A stretch of DNA of 64,000 bases from Dendrocalamus latiflorus (lineage: Eukaryota; Streptophyta; Magnoliopsida; Poales; Poaceae). The stretch spans positions 33,231,092 to 33,295,091 of the forward strand of contig CM029640.1 of assembly GCA_017311315.1 (NCBI GenBank), given 5' to 3'. Under the pieces are notes generated by a model. The model had not been told where the DNA came from. It did no database searches and worked only from the letters and a program-made list of their open reading frames with translations. The position numbers were made by a program, and so were the translations under genes. Positions within the stretch are counted from its first letter, which is position 1, and every line of letters begins with the position of its first letter. Positions 1-12,313 of the stretch are shown piece by piece.

Positions 1-221
1 AACAAAAGTGCACAGGCAGAACTAGTTTTTTTCGGGACAAGATTATTAGATAGGTATCGTAGATGGATTTTGGTTTCTGCGAAAACACATTAAGCAATGT
101 ATATTTAGTTGTCCTATTTTATTAACAAATGGTAAATACATGCAGTTGCAGTAATGTATAATTAGTGATCCAGAATGCTTGGAACTTAAAACAGCACATT
201 TGCATATGATACTGTATGGAA
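1..221 (-). other. Region downstream of PMS1 stop codon (probable 3' UTR)
   Basis: This AT-rich stretch follows the minus-strand TAG stop of PMS1 at 222-224. No conserved reading frame is seen. The position fits a 3' UTR, but no clear poly(A) signal was settled on. Confidence 0.4.
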
Positions 222-3200
222 CTACTTGCCACTGCAACAAAACAAGACGGAACCTTTTTCTTTTTTTGAATTTAGATGCAAACTCGCTAAGCATGCTAGA
301 GTGGACTGGTGGATTAATATGTTACCTTTCATTTTTATAGTACACAGATCTGCTAGATGGCGCATTGTTGGCCTCCCATGTGGGCAATTCCAAGGGGCCC
401 TTAGTCCTGTTAGATTCTTAAGTATCTGAAGTGCAAAAGCAAAAGGGCTTGTCATTGAGTAATTTTTAAAGGAATACTTATTTTTAGGGAGTAGTGACAG
501 ATAAGGAAACTAAAGCATTACATTATGCTTCTGAAAAGAAAGAAACCACATATGCACCATAAAAGTTATACATGTATTTTTGAGGAGCTTGTTATTGTTA
601 TAAATATTGTGTATCTATTCGCGAGGCCCAAAGAGCAATATATATATAGGGAGTACAAGAAGATATACAAAGAATATACCATACACAGATAAGGATACCA
701 AGACATATAAGAAAACAAATAAAACAATCATATTCTATCCTTAACACCATTCCTTAAACTCATGGTGGATCACACACACTGAGTTTGGAGATACAATACA
801 AATGTTGTGCTCTAATCTGTGGTTTCGTGAAGAAGTCAATAAACTGTAACTCTGAAAACCATGGTTGTCACAGCGGAGTCGGCGACCACGGCGAGCGAGG
901 GGCACCTGGACGCCTAGGCGATGCCTAGGCGAGGGCCCGGCGACGCCTAGGCGACGGGCACGGCGACGGAACTGCTGACTTATACTGCTGATGCCGAGTT
1001 GCCGACTCTCTCTGTCGCGTATATACCGCGATGCCGACTCTCGCCTCTCTCTCGACTCACTCTCGAGTCTTCCGCCTCTCGTCTCGCGACTCCCTCTCTC
1101 GCGTTGCGACTCCCTCTCTCTCGCGACTCCGGTCTCCCCGACGGCCGTCTTCCCCGACTCCCGTCTCCCCCGACTCCGGTCTCCCCTCCCCGACGCCTCC
1201 CCTCCCCTCGGCGGCGGGAGCCCCTCCCCTCGGCGGCGGGAGCACGCCAGAGCACGGGAGAGAGACGGCGGCGGGAGGGGAGGAAGGCGGCGCGGCGGGA
1301 GGGAGGGAGGGAGGCGGCGCGGGTGGAGGGAGGCGGCGCGGCCGGAGGGGAGAGGGGCAGACGGCGTACCTGGGCTGGCGGTGAAGCTAGGGTTCAGGCA
1401 AGGCGAGGCGATCCTCCCCGGCGTCCCCTCCCCGGCGCCAGGACGACTTGGCGTCGCCTAGGCGACGCCGTGACAACCATGCTGAAAACACAAACTGTAA
1501 AGAGAGTACTCCCTCCTGCACCTGTGAGGGAGTGTATAAAGTATCCACACCAATGTGCTTGGTGAGCTCATGCTTCACTGTGTTACAGGCAATGCTGATA
1601 ACACATGTACTGTTAGTCATAAGGGTCATAGATCCCCTCATAGGTACTCCAAAGTCTGCGAGTAGCTATCTCAACCAAGTAATCTCTGTTGTCATAGCTG
1701 CTATAGCTCTCAACTCAGCCTCTGCCCTCGAACAGGAAACTGCAGTTTGCTTCTGTCTTCTAGGCAATCAGGAAGGAGCCAAGAAAAACACACTAAATAG
1801 AAAAAGAACGACGATCAGAATGATCACTAGCCCAAGTTGCATCAGAGTACGCCTGAACCTGTAGTGAGTTGGCGTTAGGAAAAAACAAATGATGAGAGAT
1901 TGTCCTACGCAAGTAGCGAAGAACACGAAGAAGGTGACTGTAGTGAAGATGAGTAGGATGAACCATGAACTGACTTAAGATATGAACAGTATGAGTAATA
2001 TCAAGGCGAGTGCTCACAAGATATTCCAGACTCCCAACAAGATGATGATAACAAGTAGGATCATCAAGAAGATCACCATCAGTAGCACGAAGCTAAAGTG
2101 AGCTCCATACGAGTCTCAGCAGTGCGAGCATCAGTTAGACTAGACCGATCAAGAAGATCCTGGATATACTTCTGTTGGGAGAGGTAGTAACCCTCTGGCG
2201 TGGAAGAACCTTCAATCCCAAAGAAGAACGTAAACAAACCAAGATTAGTCATACAAAACTGCTCACTGAGATGCTTCTTCACATATGTGATGAATGAGGA
2301 ATCGTCACCGGTGATGAGCATATCATCAACATATAGAAGAAGCAGTGTACTACCTCGAGGTGAGAGATGGACAAATAGAGCAGGATCATAGGCACTGACA
2401 ATGAAACCAACAGCGGTAATCACTGAGGTAAAACGCGCAAATCAAGCACGAGGGACCTGTTTGAGGCTATAAAGAGCACGACGAAGACGACAGATATGGC
2501 CATCTGGAACAGAATACCTAGGTGGTGGCTGTATGTAAACCTTCTCATACAAAACACTATTAAGAAAAATATTCTTAACATCCAGCTAAGAGATATACCA
2601 CTGGCGAACAGAAGCAACCGCAACAAGAGTGCGAACAGTGGTCATATGGACAATAGGGGAAAAAGTCTTATTGTAATCACGACCATACTCTTGCTTGAAG
2701 CCACGAGCTATAAGACGAGCCTTGTAGCGCTCGATTTACCATCAGACCTGGTCTTAATCTTGTACACCCACTTGCACGTGACAGATGAGCATGCACAAGT
2801 GTCGGTACAATATCTCAAGTCTCTGTACGTCGAAGAGCACCAAGTTCCTCTGACATAGCAAGCTGCCAGTCAGAATAAGAAACAGCCTCATGATAAGAAC
2901 CAGGCTCAGTGACAGCGAGAGCATGAGCTGTCAAAGAAAAACCAAGATGATTAGGAGGCTGAAGGGATGTCCGATTACGAAGGCATAACAAGGAGCATTA
3001 TCAGAGAAATCAGACGTCGGTGTCGGCAAGATACCAAGAGAGGAGTCTGGTGAAGGACAAGGACGCCTGGAGTAATGCACCCCAGAGAAACGAGATGGTG
3101 GTGCTGCAGAAACAAGAGGTGGTGCTACAGGAGGCAGCACAGGAGGTGGAGGTACAGAAGGAACCACTAGAGACATACTAAAGGAAGGCTGTGATAGGGG

Positions 3201-6200
3201 AGAAATGGGTGAAGAGTCAGAGAGAGACAACTAGGAGATCATCTCAATGGTGGAATCAGGACGAGTCGAATCTCCATAGAAGAAATGTTGAGATTCATCA
3301 AAGACATCTTAGGAGATCTTGATCTGTCGAGCAGAAGGATCAAAGCAGTGATAACCCTTATGCTTAGAAATGTAACCTAGAAATACTCAACTGACTGGGT
3401 TGACAGTTTGGTGCATTCACAAGGCTGCAGCAGGACAAAACAGGTGCAGCCGAAAACACGAAGGTGAGTGTATTAGGGGCTCTAGAGTAGAGACGCTCTT
3501 AGGACTGACATCCTTAAGAGTAATAGAAGGTTGCATATTGATGTGGTATGCAGCTGTAGAAACAAGCTCAGCCCAGAACTGTGGTGGAACGTGAGGCAAG
3601 GAGAAGAGTGTGGATAGTCTCAATCAGATGACGATGTTTGTGCTCAGCAACCCTATTCTGAGCATGGGCATAGAATAAGAAGACTGGTAAAGAGTGCTCT
3701 GCTTAGAAAGGAATTGTCTAAAAGCGCTAGAACAGTACTCGACAGCAGAATCACAGCGAAAAGTACAAATAGAGGACTCAAACTGAGTACGAACTATCGC
3801 TGCAAAGCTACGATAGATCCCAAGAAATTGACCACGATCAGACATAGGGAAAAGCCATGTAAAGCGGGAGTAATCATCAATGAAAATTACATAGAATTTA
3901 TGCCCATCTTCAGAGATAATAGGCACAGGTCCCTATACATCTGAATGAACTAAATCAAAAGGACGAAAAGACAAGGACACACTACAATGATAAGAAAGTT
4001 GTTGCTACTTGCACAGCTTGCAATCTTGACAAAACATGGCTGTGTCAACAATAATACATCCAAAAACACCTTGACGAGCTAGTGAAGAAAAAGGGACCTA
4101 CATAAGTGGCCTAATCAGTGATGCCACTACGCAAAAGCTCCAGAGGTGGCGGCAACAGTGGCGATGGAAGTAGACATAGATGTGGTAGGAGCAATTGACG
4201 TGGACGGTGTTATGTATATTTTGTATATATTCATGGGGTCCAAAGGGTAATATATATATAGGGAGAACAAGGGCATATAGAAAGGAATATGCCATACACA
4301 GATAAGGAAACCAATGCATATAAGGAAACAAATAAAACAATCCTATCCTATCCTTTTTATTTTTTTATTTTTTTGGAATACAAAAGAAGGCTTAACTGTG
4401 AACGAGAAAACTTGGTAACCGTTTGGCGGATGGGTCGGGCGGGTGATGGTCGGACAGGTGGTGACCGATGAACGGATCAAGCGAGCGGTTCCTGGATCGA
4501 GCGGGTGGCGGCACTGGACCATGCGAGCGACGGTGGATCGTGTAGGTGACGGTGTCTGGAGGCGGAAGCGGCGGCCTAGGCGGCGTCGGATCAAGCGGGC
4601 GACGGCTGATCTGGTGGCCAACAGCATCGAATCGAGCAGGCGAAGACGTCATGGGCAGCAGTGGTGGCGGCGGGGCAACGGATGAAGTGTAGATGACGGC
4701 GGCCTGGGCGGCGGCGGTGGTTTGGGCAGCGGCGACGGCTTGAGCGGCGGTGACCTGGGTGGCGTCGAAGGCAGTGGAAGAAACAAGGTCAGAGCCCTAG
4801 CTCTGATACCATGTTATGAATATTGTGTATATATTCATGAGGCACAAAGGGCAATATATGTAGGGAGTACATGGGGATATACAAAGCAATATGCCATACA
4901 TAGATAAGAAAACCAAGGCATATAAGGAAACAAATAAAACAATCCTATCCTATCCTTAACAGACGGAAGACAGAGGCGATCAAGAATGTAGAGACCCTGA
5001 CGATCCATACAGCGCCAACAAGTCCCAAGTACCGCCCCTGCCTATCGATCCTGAACAAAATATGTGTGAGAGTCAAAACCAACCCTACAACCGAGATCGG
5101 TGAGCTAACCCATCGAGAGAAGCTTCATGGTAAGCTGGGGAACATGGGAAACAACTGGAGCAGAAGAAACAATGGACAAAAGAGTGCCCTGACAACTGAC
5201 AGACAGAGGAGTACCGTCAGCTGTCTGAACAGACAGGAGAAACAGGAGGTCCTACTAAAGTAAGAAATGTGGAGTTTGGTGTCATGTGGAAAAAGGCACC
5301 AAAATCTAGAACCCAAGAGATACCTGGAGGAGACGTCTGAGCTAGACTTACAGAACCTGATGAGCTGTGAGAGCTAAAGTAGAGCCTGACAGAGCTGCTG
5401 AACAGAGTCACCTCGCTTAGAACTTGACGAGCTAGTCTATCCACCTGTGAAGGAAGGGCCTCCCTTACCCCTTGGATCGTCCACCTCTGCGCGCCTTGTT
5501 TCGCTTTTTCCGCACCGTACAACTCTTGTAGTCGTGCCCGAAATTCTTGCCGTAGTTGTATTAAACTCCAGTTTGTGTGCAAATAGGAGTGAAAACAGAC
5601 ACATAGGGAGGGACCGTAGTCGAAGCTGAAACATTCGGTGTAGTTGAAGGAGCAGCAAGCACAGTCAGAATGGACTGTGTTGCTAACTTGAGGTGAAGCT
5701 CCTCAGCCCGAAACGTCGAAAGGGTCTCGGTGACGGTCGGTCGCAGCGAGTGGCTCAACAGTTGAGCCCTAATAGGCTCAAACTCTAGGCGAAGATGACA
5801 AAAGAAATCATAGAGGCGAAGGTGATCATGATCCGCCTTCTACACTTTATGACACTCCTGACAAAGTGGTGAGGCCAGCTCGTCCAGCTGGCGCTAGAAG
5901 TCATCGACAGAAGAGTCTCCCTGGCAAAGCGTCTCCAACTCACGTTGAAGCTCTTTGGTATCGTGCACGCAAGTACTCCCAAATCTGTTGAGTAAACTGC
6001 AGGCCAACAATGTCTGGCTGGATGGAGTCATCGACGTTGACCACCAGAATGGCACGACCACAGGCCTCATTAGCACACCAGCGCTCGAAAGCGTTGACCA
6101 CCAGAATGGCACGACCACAGGCCTCATTAGCACACCAGCACTCGAAAGCGTTGATGGCATATTGAAAAGTCTCATCAGCAGTAGTAGCCTATGCCTCCTT

Positions 6201-9200
6201 GGCAGCCTCATCTGCTGTAAGAGGTGCAAAAGTAGACGGCCTAGGAGGAGACTGAACCGGTGGTGGTGGAGGTCGTGCATCGGTGACATGTCCTTAGAGG
6301 CGGAGACTACCGAGTGTGATCTCTATGAGTGAAGACCATAACATGTAGTTCGTCCCATGGAGCTTTATTTCTGAGAATGGGATCATAGCTGATGGAACGG
6401 AAGCCATCGGTAGGCGACGCTAGATGGCGTGGCGACCAAGGCAACGAAGTCTAACAAGTGGCGCTGGCGACACGCTGCGGGTGGGCGGCGGGCGACCAGG
6501 CAGCCGTGCAGCGAGCTTTGGGCATCGATCGCCGGGCAGGCAGCGGTAGGCATCCCACAGCCGGGCAACGAGCGGTTGTGTAGCGGGCTTCGGACGTCGG
6601 TCGCTGGGCAGGCAGGCAACGAGGGCTGTCAGCCGGAGATGCGGCGACCGAGGCTAGCATCAGCGAACCGAGGTGACGAGCTTCGAGCGTCAGGCGCCGA
6701 AGATGCAACGGCGGGCGTCGGTCGGAGATGCGGCAGCCGAGACGAGCAACAGTGGATCAGGGCAGAGCAGCGGCAACCAAAGGGCAATGGCGGTCCAGAG
6801 GGCGATGACACGATGGCAGCGGCAGAATCCCGGCGGAAAAACTAGGGTTAGTGCCCTTGCTCTGATACCATGTTTATAAATATTGTGTATCTATTTATGA
6901 GACATGAACGGTAATATATATAGAGATATACAAAGAAATATACTATACACAGATAAGGATATCAAGACATATAAGGAAACAAATAAAACAATCCTATTAT
7001 ATCCTTAACAATTATAAGGGTTGTTTCTCTAGCTCTATGAAAAGTTAATTTAATTTGTAGTTACCTTCTTCATCTCAGCTTTTGTCAGTGGATCACCAAT
7101 CATAGTAGACATTCGACAGGCCCTTGAAGCCAACATAGCACGAACCCTCGAAGGGCAAACAGAATCAGTTCTATCCAGCTTGTAGCTACTGATTATTGAG
7201 CAGTCACCTTGACTGTCAGCAAGCATGGAGATCAGCTCCTTCACGTCTATATAAAGGGAAATCGGAATAAGTCCACATTTTGACATGGATAAAAGTGTGC
7301 ATTTCAGACATATGCAAGTAAGTAATACCTTGAACACCAAATGTAATATTTTTACTGAAGGGCACAGCTTTCAAAAGATAATGGTTACCAGGGGAAGCAT
7401 GCATATCTTCTGCTAAAACAAAACCATTTTTCCTGAAAATTGAGGGAAAAAAGAAATCATGTAATCCAGCAAGAATTTGCTCAATCTCAAATGCTGTATG
7501 TTCTTTTAATACAAGGTGCCAGAAAAAATATGCATGATTCCAGATGAGCGGAAAATAAGGTTATTCGTTGAGAAATCCAAAAATACCAAGCCGTCGCAGT
7601 TGGAAAATTTATGTTTGAAGAAAACAATTAACGGTATATGGATAGCATGAGTTATGAATACATACTTTCCCAACAGAAAATACAAAAGAATATCATGCGT
7701 GTTTCAAGAAGCAATTACTGTAATTTAAATTAAGAACAAATAACAAATGATATACAGATAGCATGAGCTATGAATTAGATACAAGCTTTTGAACATAAAA
7801 TACAAGAGTACCTGGATGCTATTTCAAGAATCGAATGTTGAATTTTAAATGTAACCAAACAACTGATCACACAGGCAATATTAAGTTGTTTGATACACCT
7901 GTTGAGCAGCCAGAATTGAGGTGGTAGAACCCAAAAAAAATAATGCAATACCTGATAGTGCTCATATGCATAGAAACGAAAACTTCTTCCTCTGGTGATA
8001 GTTCAAGTCTCAGCGGCCTGTGTTTGAATATAATCAGAAACAACCCCACAATACAAGAGAGACATATGACAAAAGGTATCGTAGACCTAATGTTAACATT
8101 CTAAATTCGTGCCTTGAAACAACCTACCATCATCTATAGGTATTGAGCAGTTCAATGTGTTAAGTGTAGTATAGCATTTGTATAGGCAGGCCCATATATA
8201 CTGTGTTTCGCCCATCAGGCCCACATACCTTGTATATACTCTCTCATTGCAATGGATAATGTGTGGTTGAGAATCTATTCACACAATGTACGGTCGTACG
8301 GAAATAAAAGATGAAAATGATGAGTTTTGCTTACTGAAGAAGAGGCTGAATGTTTAAAGTTGTTGATTGTGAAAGGCTCTCAAAGTTGTACTTCTCATCA
8401 GCAGCATGCTAATAACACAAGAAAACATTAATCGCTAGATATGAGGTATCTAGCAAGTTGTAACTCATATATCTAGGGGTTTGTATGATGGTGTCACGAC
8501 GCTATACTGAAAAGTATGTATAAAGATACCTGATCTACAATAAACAGGTCCTGGTCCAGCTTCCCAATGATAAAACCAAGATTAAACTGCCCAACAACCT
8601 GAAGGTGCAATAGTTAGCACTCTAAAAAAACAATTACGTACAACACTATTTTTAATATTGCCACCTATTTTAAAATAATGAATATGCAACATTCAAGAAA
8701 ATAAATAAAGATGTTATAGCAACAAATTACTTTTGAATAAAATTAACAAAGACAGTCCATATATTGCAAGGTACTTGTAACAGCGACACGACCTATGGTA
8801 CTTGGTAGGGATTGAACAGGAGCAAAGCTACTATAGATCAAGTGCCCTCAGAATACAACAATGACAAGTTCTACAAATGGTCACTCCAAAAGCACAAAAT
8901 TTGTGCCAATATGTCAAGTTCACGAATCATAATTGCCAAAAGTCAGAGTGGTTCCTCACAAGCGTACGTAAGAGTTATTTAAGAATGAGATTTAGAAAAA
9001 AGGAAAAGGGAAAACAATATTGCAAGGCAACTAGGCAAGGTCATGATCTAGATAGCGAGAGGACTTTCATACGCAAAGCCCACAATTTCACAGGGAACCT
9101 CAGGGGGTAAAAAAGGAGAATGTTAAAATATGGAGTAATGTCTAGCACCTCCATTTCACCAAAATCATCTTTACTGAAAAGCCTGTCCAATTCATTGGTG

Positions 9201-12200
9201 GCTGCAGCTAAAGAATTAGATTTTCCCTCATCACCTTCTGGTACATAATTATCCAGTGTTGCAGCTTTATAACACCTAGTTAAGGGCAAGTAAACTAGTC
9301 ATTTGAAAAACCCAACTTCTTATGACAACAGAACTTGTTTATAACAACAGCATAAGGGTCACCTTGTAGTTTTCCTGGGGCAATAGACATTGTTTGCATG
9401 TGATATCATAAAACCATGCTTTCTTCTTCTCCTAAGCTCGGCAACCGTAAATTGCATAACTGGATAAGATACTGATGTAGAACATACTGCAGTGCAATTA
9501 TCGTGATCATGAGCGTCAGGTAAAAGAATATTGGTCAATGTATTTTGAGGTTCCTCTTCAGAATATTTATTGGGAGCAGCAGAATTTGAAAGGCATCGAT
9601 CATCCTGTTCATCCTGAAAGGATTGCATCATCTCATTATGCAACCAACCCATAAAATGATGACATGTGAAAAGTTTTCGTTTGTTTGAGTTGGTCACATG
9701 CCAAATCACAACATAGCTAGTCGAACAAACTACTCCACAAACAATTTTGATATATTCCAAAATTTAAAAGGAGTTGTGAAAATGTTAGAAGTAGATTGAT
9801 GATAGCCCTTTTCTTTTCGGCTTATGGCTTATTGCTTCTCTCAAACACACAAACAGGACGGTTTCTCCGCCGTCATTTCGAAACGGCTTATCGGAATAGC
9901 ATTTTTGAAGCAGCTTATCGGTATTCGGTTCGTTCACACAGGTGTTCACGCTAGAACCAAAAAACCATAAGCCGCAGCCAAAAATAACACACGCGATGCC
10001 TTATTAACTCACAATAGTTGAGAAATTTACCATGAACTTCTTTAAAATATAAGATCACTAGGCAAAGACACTTAACAAGAACACCACGAAACAATCGGTT
10101 AAGGGCAAGTAAAGCAAGAATATGAACAAAAATAAAAGGTATTGGCAAAAGTGTAATCTCTTAGAGAAATCTAATGGAAAGAGATGCAGATCTTGCTACA
10201 CAAAATTCAGCCTTACCACATCAGATTCTATAGTGTGAACTTCGTATGGACCCAAGAGAGGCGCTTCAGTACTATGAGACACAATATTAGGTGGTTCAGA
10301 ATGCTGTGGTGAAACTTCTGTCCTCTCAGTTACAAAAGATTGTGGAGAACGATGCCGCAAAAGATTTGTTTCCTGAGGTGAATTGACCTCTGGAATCTTA
10401 GATATACTTGACCTTAATGCAACCGGTGCATTTGCTTCTAAACTTGTTCTCCTCACTTGTTCCGAGCATGTCCCCCTTCTTAGCACTGGAGCTTCAGAAA
10501 TAAGATTGCAACTGCCTTCGTGCTTCCTCTTGTTTAGTGATAGAAAGTTCATAAGAGAAGATTGAACGGTAGTTGAAGGGGAGGACTTTGCAGCAAATCC
10601 TGTTCTAGCATGATTTGCTCCCACTGGATAACTTTTTACTTCTGCAGGCAATGTTTTTGGCTGTTCATACCGGAAGGCTGAAAGCCAAGCAGATCTATCA
10701 ACCTGAGTGGCTGGGCCCCTTGGCAAGGGACTCACATCTCTGGAGGTAGCTCCAATGGCTACCCTTGTCACTGAAGAAGTCATTTTCCGACTCTCTGGTG
10801 AAACCTGACCATCACTATCTGTTTCGTCCTTGTCGTCATCATTTTCAGGAGATGAAACATCATCTGTTTCTATTAAAGCTGTGTCTTCATGGCCATCAAT
10901 GCCAGGATCCTCTTCCTTTTCGGGATCCTCAATGTGATTGATGGAGAAACTGCACTGTTGAGGGCAGTACAGATTTTCAAGAGCTTCCCGTAAAGATAGC
11001 AAAATGGTACACTCGGATGAGAAGAAAATTTTTCTCTTATCAGGCGCGACATTCACATCATAAGATGTGGTTGGAATACAGAAATTCAGGATAGCCACAG
11101 GATATTGCTTGGAATTTGAGCTTCTGTACAGCTCATTAACAAGTTTGGTGACCTTTGGCATGTCCACAGGTCTGCCATTTACATAGAAGAATTGTCTATC
11201 TCCTGAATTGCGACCGCTACCAGGTCCAGGTTTGGAAAGAAAGCCTTCTACCTGGCAGCCAGCTGAGATGGTCACACTGAAGGGCTCCAAGCATTTGAAA
11301 GTGTTCAAACCAAATATGGTAATGATATTGTCTTTCAGTGAACTGCTTCCTTGAGTTCTAAGCACCACCATTTTAGAGTTTTTGCCGACAATATTTGTGC
11401 AAAGTAATCTGACCCCTTTGGCAATCAAGGCATATGCCTAACATATATAAGACATGATAATTAGTAATGGGAGACAACAAAACTTCAGCATTTATCGGAA
11501 AACAACATGCCTACTCCATGAAGCAAAACAATAGAGAAGTATGGTAAAAAAAAACAATTGGACTTCAACACACAACAACTTGACAGAATACTTGCAAAGC
11601 AAATTTACAAAACAAAATGCAAAACTCACATTCAGCAAGGAGATCACTTTCCCGTACTCCTTCCGAATATTCCTGCTGAACTCCTTGCTCCGAACCGGCA
11701 ATGTGGAGAACAATTTCTCGATGGTCACGGTGGTTCCAACTGGCCGCGCGGTCTTCCTCTCACTGATCACCACGCCCGAGTGCTCATACTCCAAGTGCGT
11801 CCCGACCGGCTCATCCTTGGTCCTCGTTTCAACCGTTAATTTCCCCAACGCGCAGAGCGAGCTCAGCGCCTCCCCCCGAAACCCGAAGGTGACCACGGAG
11901 TTTAGATCGGAGAAATCCGATATCTTGGATGTGTGGTGCTTCAGAGCAAGCGCCTAAGCAAGTCACAGGGGCATGGTTAGCAACAAATTGATACTACCAA
12001 CAAGAAGATTACAAAGCAAGGCTGAACTTAAAAATGAAGGATTTAGTTTCGGTGCCTGGAAATTGCTGGGGGAGATGCCGCTTCCGTTATCGGCGACCTT
12101 GAACCACTCCTCGCCGTAGGCCTTGAGGCTGACCTCGACGGTGGTGGCGCCGGCGTCGAGGCTGTTCTCGACGAGCTCCTTCACGGCGGAGGCGAGGTCG

Positions 12201-12289
12201 AAGATGACCTGGCCGGAGCAAATCCGGTGCACCACCGACTTGCCGATCGGCCTTATCGCCGGCGAGGAGTCCCCCCGCCCTCCTCCCAT
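222..12289 (-). CDS. PMS1: DNA mismatch repair protein PMS1 (MutL family, PMS2-type endonuclease)
   Basis: MutL homologue; with MLH1 it forms the MutL-alpha-type nicking endonuclease of nuclear mismatch repair. Minus-strand exons inferred from splice signals and phase: 12056-12289, 11630-11953, 10217-11437, 9363-9613, 9149-9275, 8530-8598, 8335-8408, 7952-8017, 7329-7432, 7065-7246, 222-425. They sum to 2856 nt, about 951 residues, with no internal stop. The N-terminal GHKL ATPase shows [11 protein letters not shown] (39-48), DNGSGI (67-72) and GFRGEAL (102-108). The middle is an acidic/serine-rich linker. The C-terminal endonuclease motif [12 protein letters not shown] spans the exon 6/7 junction. 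ACRMS lies in exon 10 and the metal-site motif CPHGRP (about 898-903) in exon 11. The last exon is separated by a transposon-filled intron. Intron 1 appears to use a GC donor. The start at 12289 precedes the conserved domain by about 12 residues. Confidence 0.93.
596..746 (-). repeat. 3' LTR of copia element (about 151 bp)
   Basis: Begins TGTTATAAATATTG and ends ATCCTTAACA. It matches 6871-7010, 4208-4356 and 4812-4961 with scattered differences. A purine-rich AAGGAATGG abuts it internally on the minus strand and may be the polypurine tract. Confidence 0.85.
860..1481. mobile_element. Non-autonomous hAT-type element, 622 bp, GC-rich
   Basis: The termini form an inverted repeat, CATGGTTGTCAC then AGCG or GGCG. 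A perfect 8-bp direct repeat CTGAAAAC flanks it at 852-859 and 1482-1489, as expected for hAT. Both subterminal zones carry copies of GCCTAGGCGACG. The interior is GC-rich with CTCTCTCGCGACTC-type repeats and no convincing coding region. It is inserted in the copia element, so it is the later arrival. Confidence 0.85.
1793..4090 (-). pseudogene. Copia pol remnant (integrase, reverse transcriptase, RNase H)
   Basis: Broken minus-strand frames read, in pol order, an integrase segment ([16 protein letters not shown], about 3850-3900), then RT with the catalytic YVDDM (about 2330), then the RNase H end with [10 protein letters not shown] (about 1850). Multiple stops and frameshifts separate them. 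It cannot encode a working enzyme. Confidence 0.85.
4208..4961 (-). mobile_element. Nested mini LTR-retrotransposon (TRIM-like, 754 bp)
   Basis: LTR-like repeats at 4208 to about 4356 and 4812-4961 match the host element LTRs. A perfect 5-bp target duplication GACGG flanks the unit (4203-4207 and 4962-4966). A minus-strand primer binding site TGGTATCAGAGC abuts the right LTR (4800-4811). The inner about 440 bp has no pol, only a repetitive GC-rich tract with Arg/Pro-rich frames. The left LTR ends in a T-rich variant instead of TTAACA. It lies inside the larger copia element and belongs to the same LTR family. Confidence 0.85.
5217..6300 (-). pseudogene. Copia gag remnant
   Basis: Minus-strand pieces include [21 protein letters not shown] (about 5500) and STHSLSQPT-like upstream frames. 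The position right after the 5' LTR leader fits gag. Frames are broken. Assignment rests mainly on position. Confidence 0.55.
6036..6149. repeat. 57-bp tandem duplication in gag remnant
   Basis: Two adjacent 57-bp units start at 6036 and 6093 and differ at a single base (GCGCTCG versus GCACTCG). The unit is a multiple of three. Confidence 0.9.
6859..6870 (-). other. Primer binding site of the copia element
   Basis: The minus strand reads TGGTATCAGAGC, complementary to the 3' end of plant initiator tRNA-Met. It directly abuts the LTR at 6871. An identical site at 4800-4811 abuts the nested element LTR. Confidence 0.9.
6871..7010 (-). repeat. 5' LTR of copia element (about 140 bp)
   Basis: Starts TGTTTATAAATATTG and ends ATATCCTTAACA, paired with 596-746. 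The primer binding site directly precedes it on the plus strand. Confidence 0.85.
7600..7860. repeat. Diverged direct duplication in PMS1 intron 8
   Basis: Two blocks (about 7630-7735 and 7745-7860) share GATAGCATGAG, TATGAAT, AAAATACAA and TTTCAAGAA in the same order. They are diverged. No coding content is seen. Confidence 0.5.
9813..9985. mobile_element. Candidate small MITE in PMS1 intron 3
   Basis: The left end TTCGGCTTATGGCTTA and right end CCATAAGCCGCAGCCAAAA form an imperfect inverted repeat around a GC-richer core. No target duplication was resolved, so the superfamily is not assigned. Confidence 0.4.
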
Positions 12290-12313
12290 CCCCACTAAAC
12301 CCAACAACAGTTG

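Larger units (their letters stand above)
596..7010 (-). mobile_element. Decayed Ty1/copia element with unusually short LTRs
   Basis: Terminal repeats of about 150 bp lie at 596-746 and 6871-7010, each starting TGTT and ending TTAACA. The flanking 5-mers GTTAT (591-595) and ATTAT (7011-7015) look like a target duplication with one mismatch. An initiator-tRNA-Met-type primer binding site, TGGTATCAGAGC on the minus strand, abuts the right LTR at 6859-6870, so transcription ran right to left. Gag remnants (about 5.2-6.3 kb) and integrase, RT and RNase H remnants (about 1.8-4.1 kb) follow in copia order. All frames are broken. Two later insertions are nested in it (860-1481 and 4208-4961). Confidence 0.85.
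426..7064 (-). other. PMS1 intron 10, transposon-filled (about 6.6 kb)
   Basis: The donor GTAACT (minus, 7059-7064) and the acceptor CAG (426-428) are both in phase 0 and join exons encoding AEMKK and ILKNLTG, which are contiguous in the family. Nearly all of the intron is a nested copia/hAT cluster. Without the element at 596-7010 it would be about 220 bp, similar to the other introns of the gene. Confidence 0.85.

Noticed and set aside
980..1565. Several overlapping Arg/Ser/Pro-rich open frames on both strands
   Set aside because: They lie inside the GC-rich hAT element and arise from its repeat composition; no frame resembles a protein.
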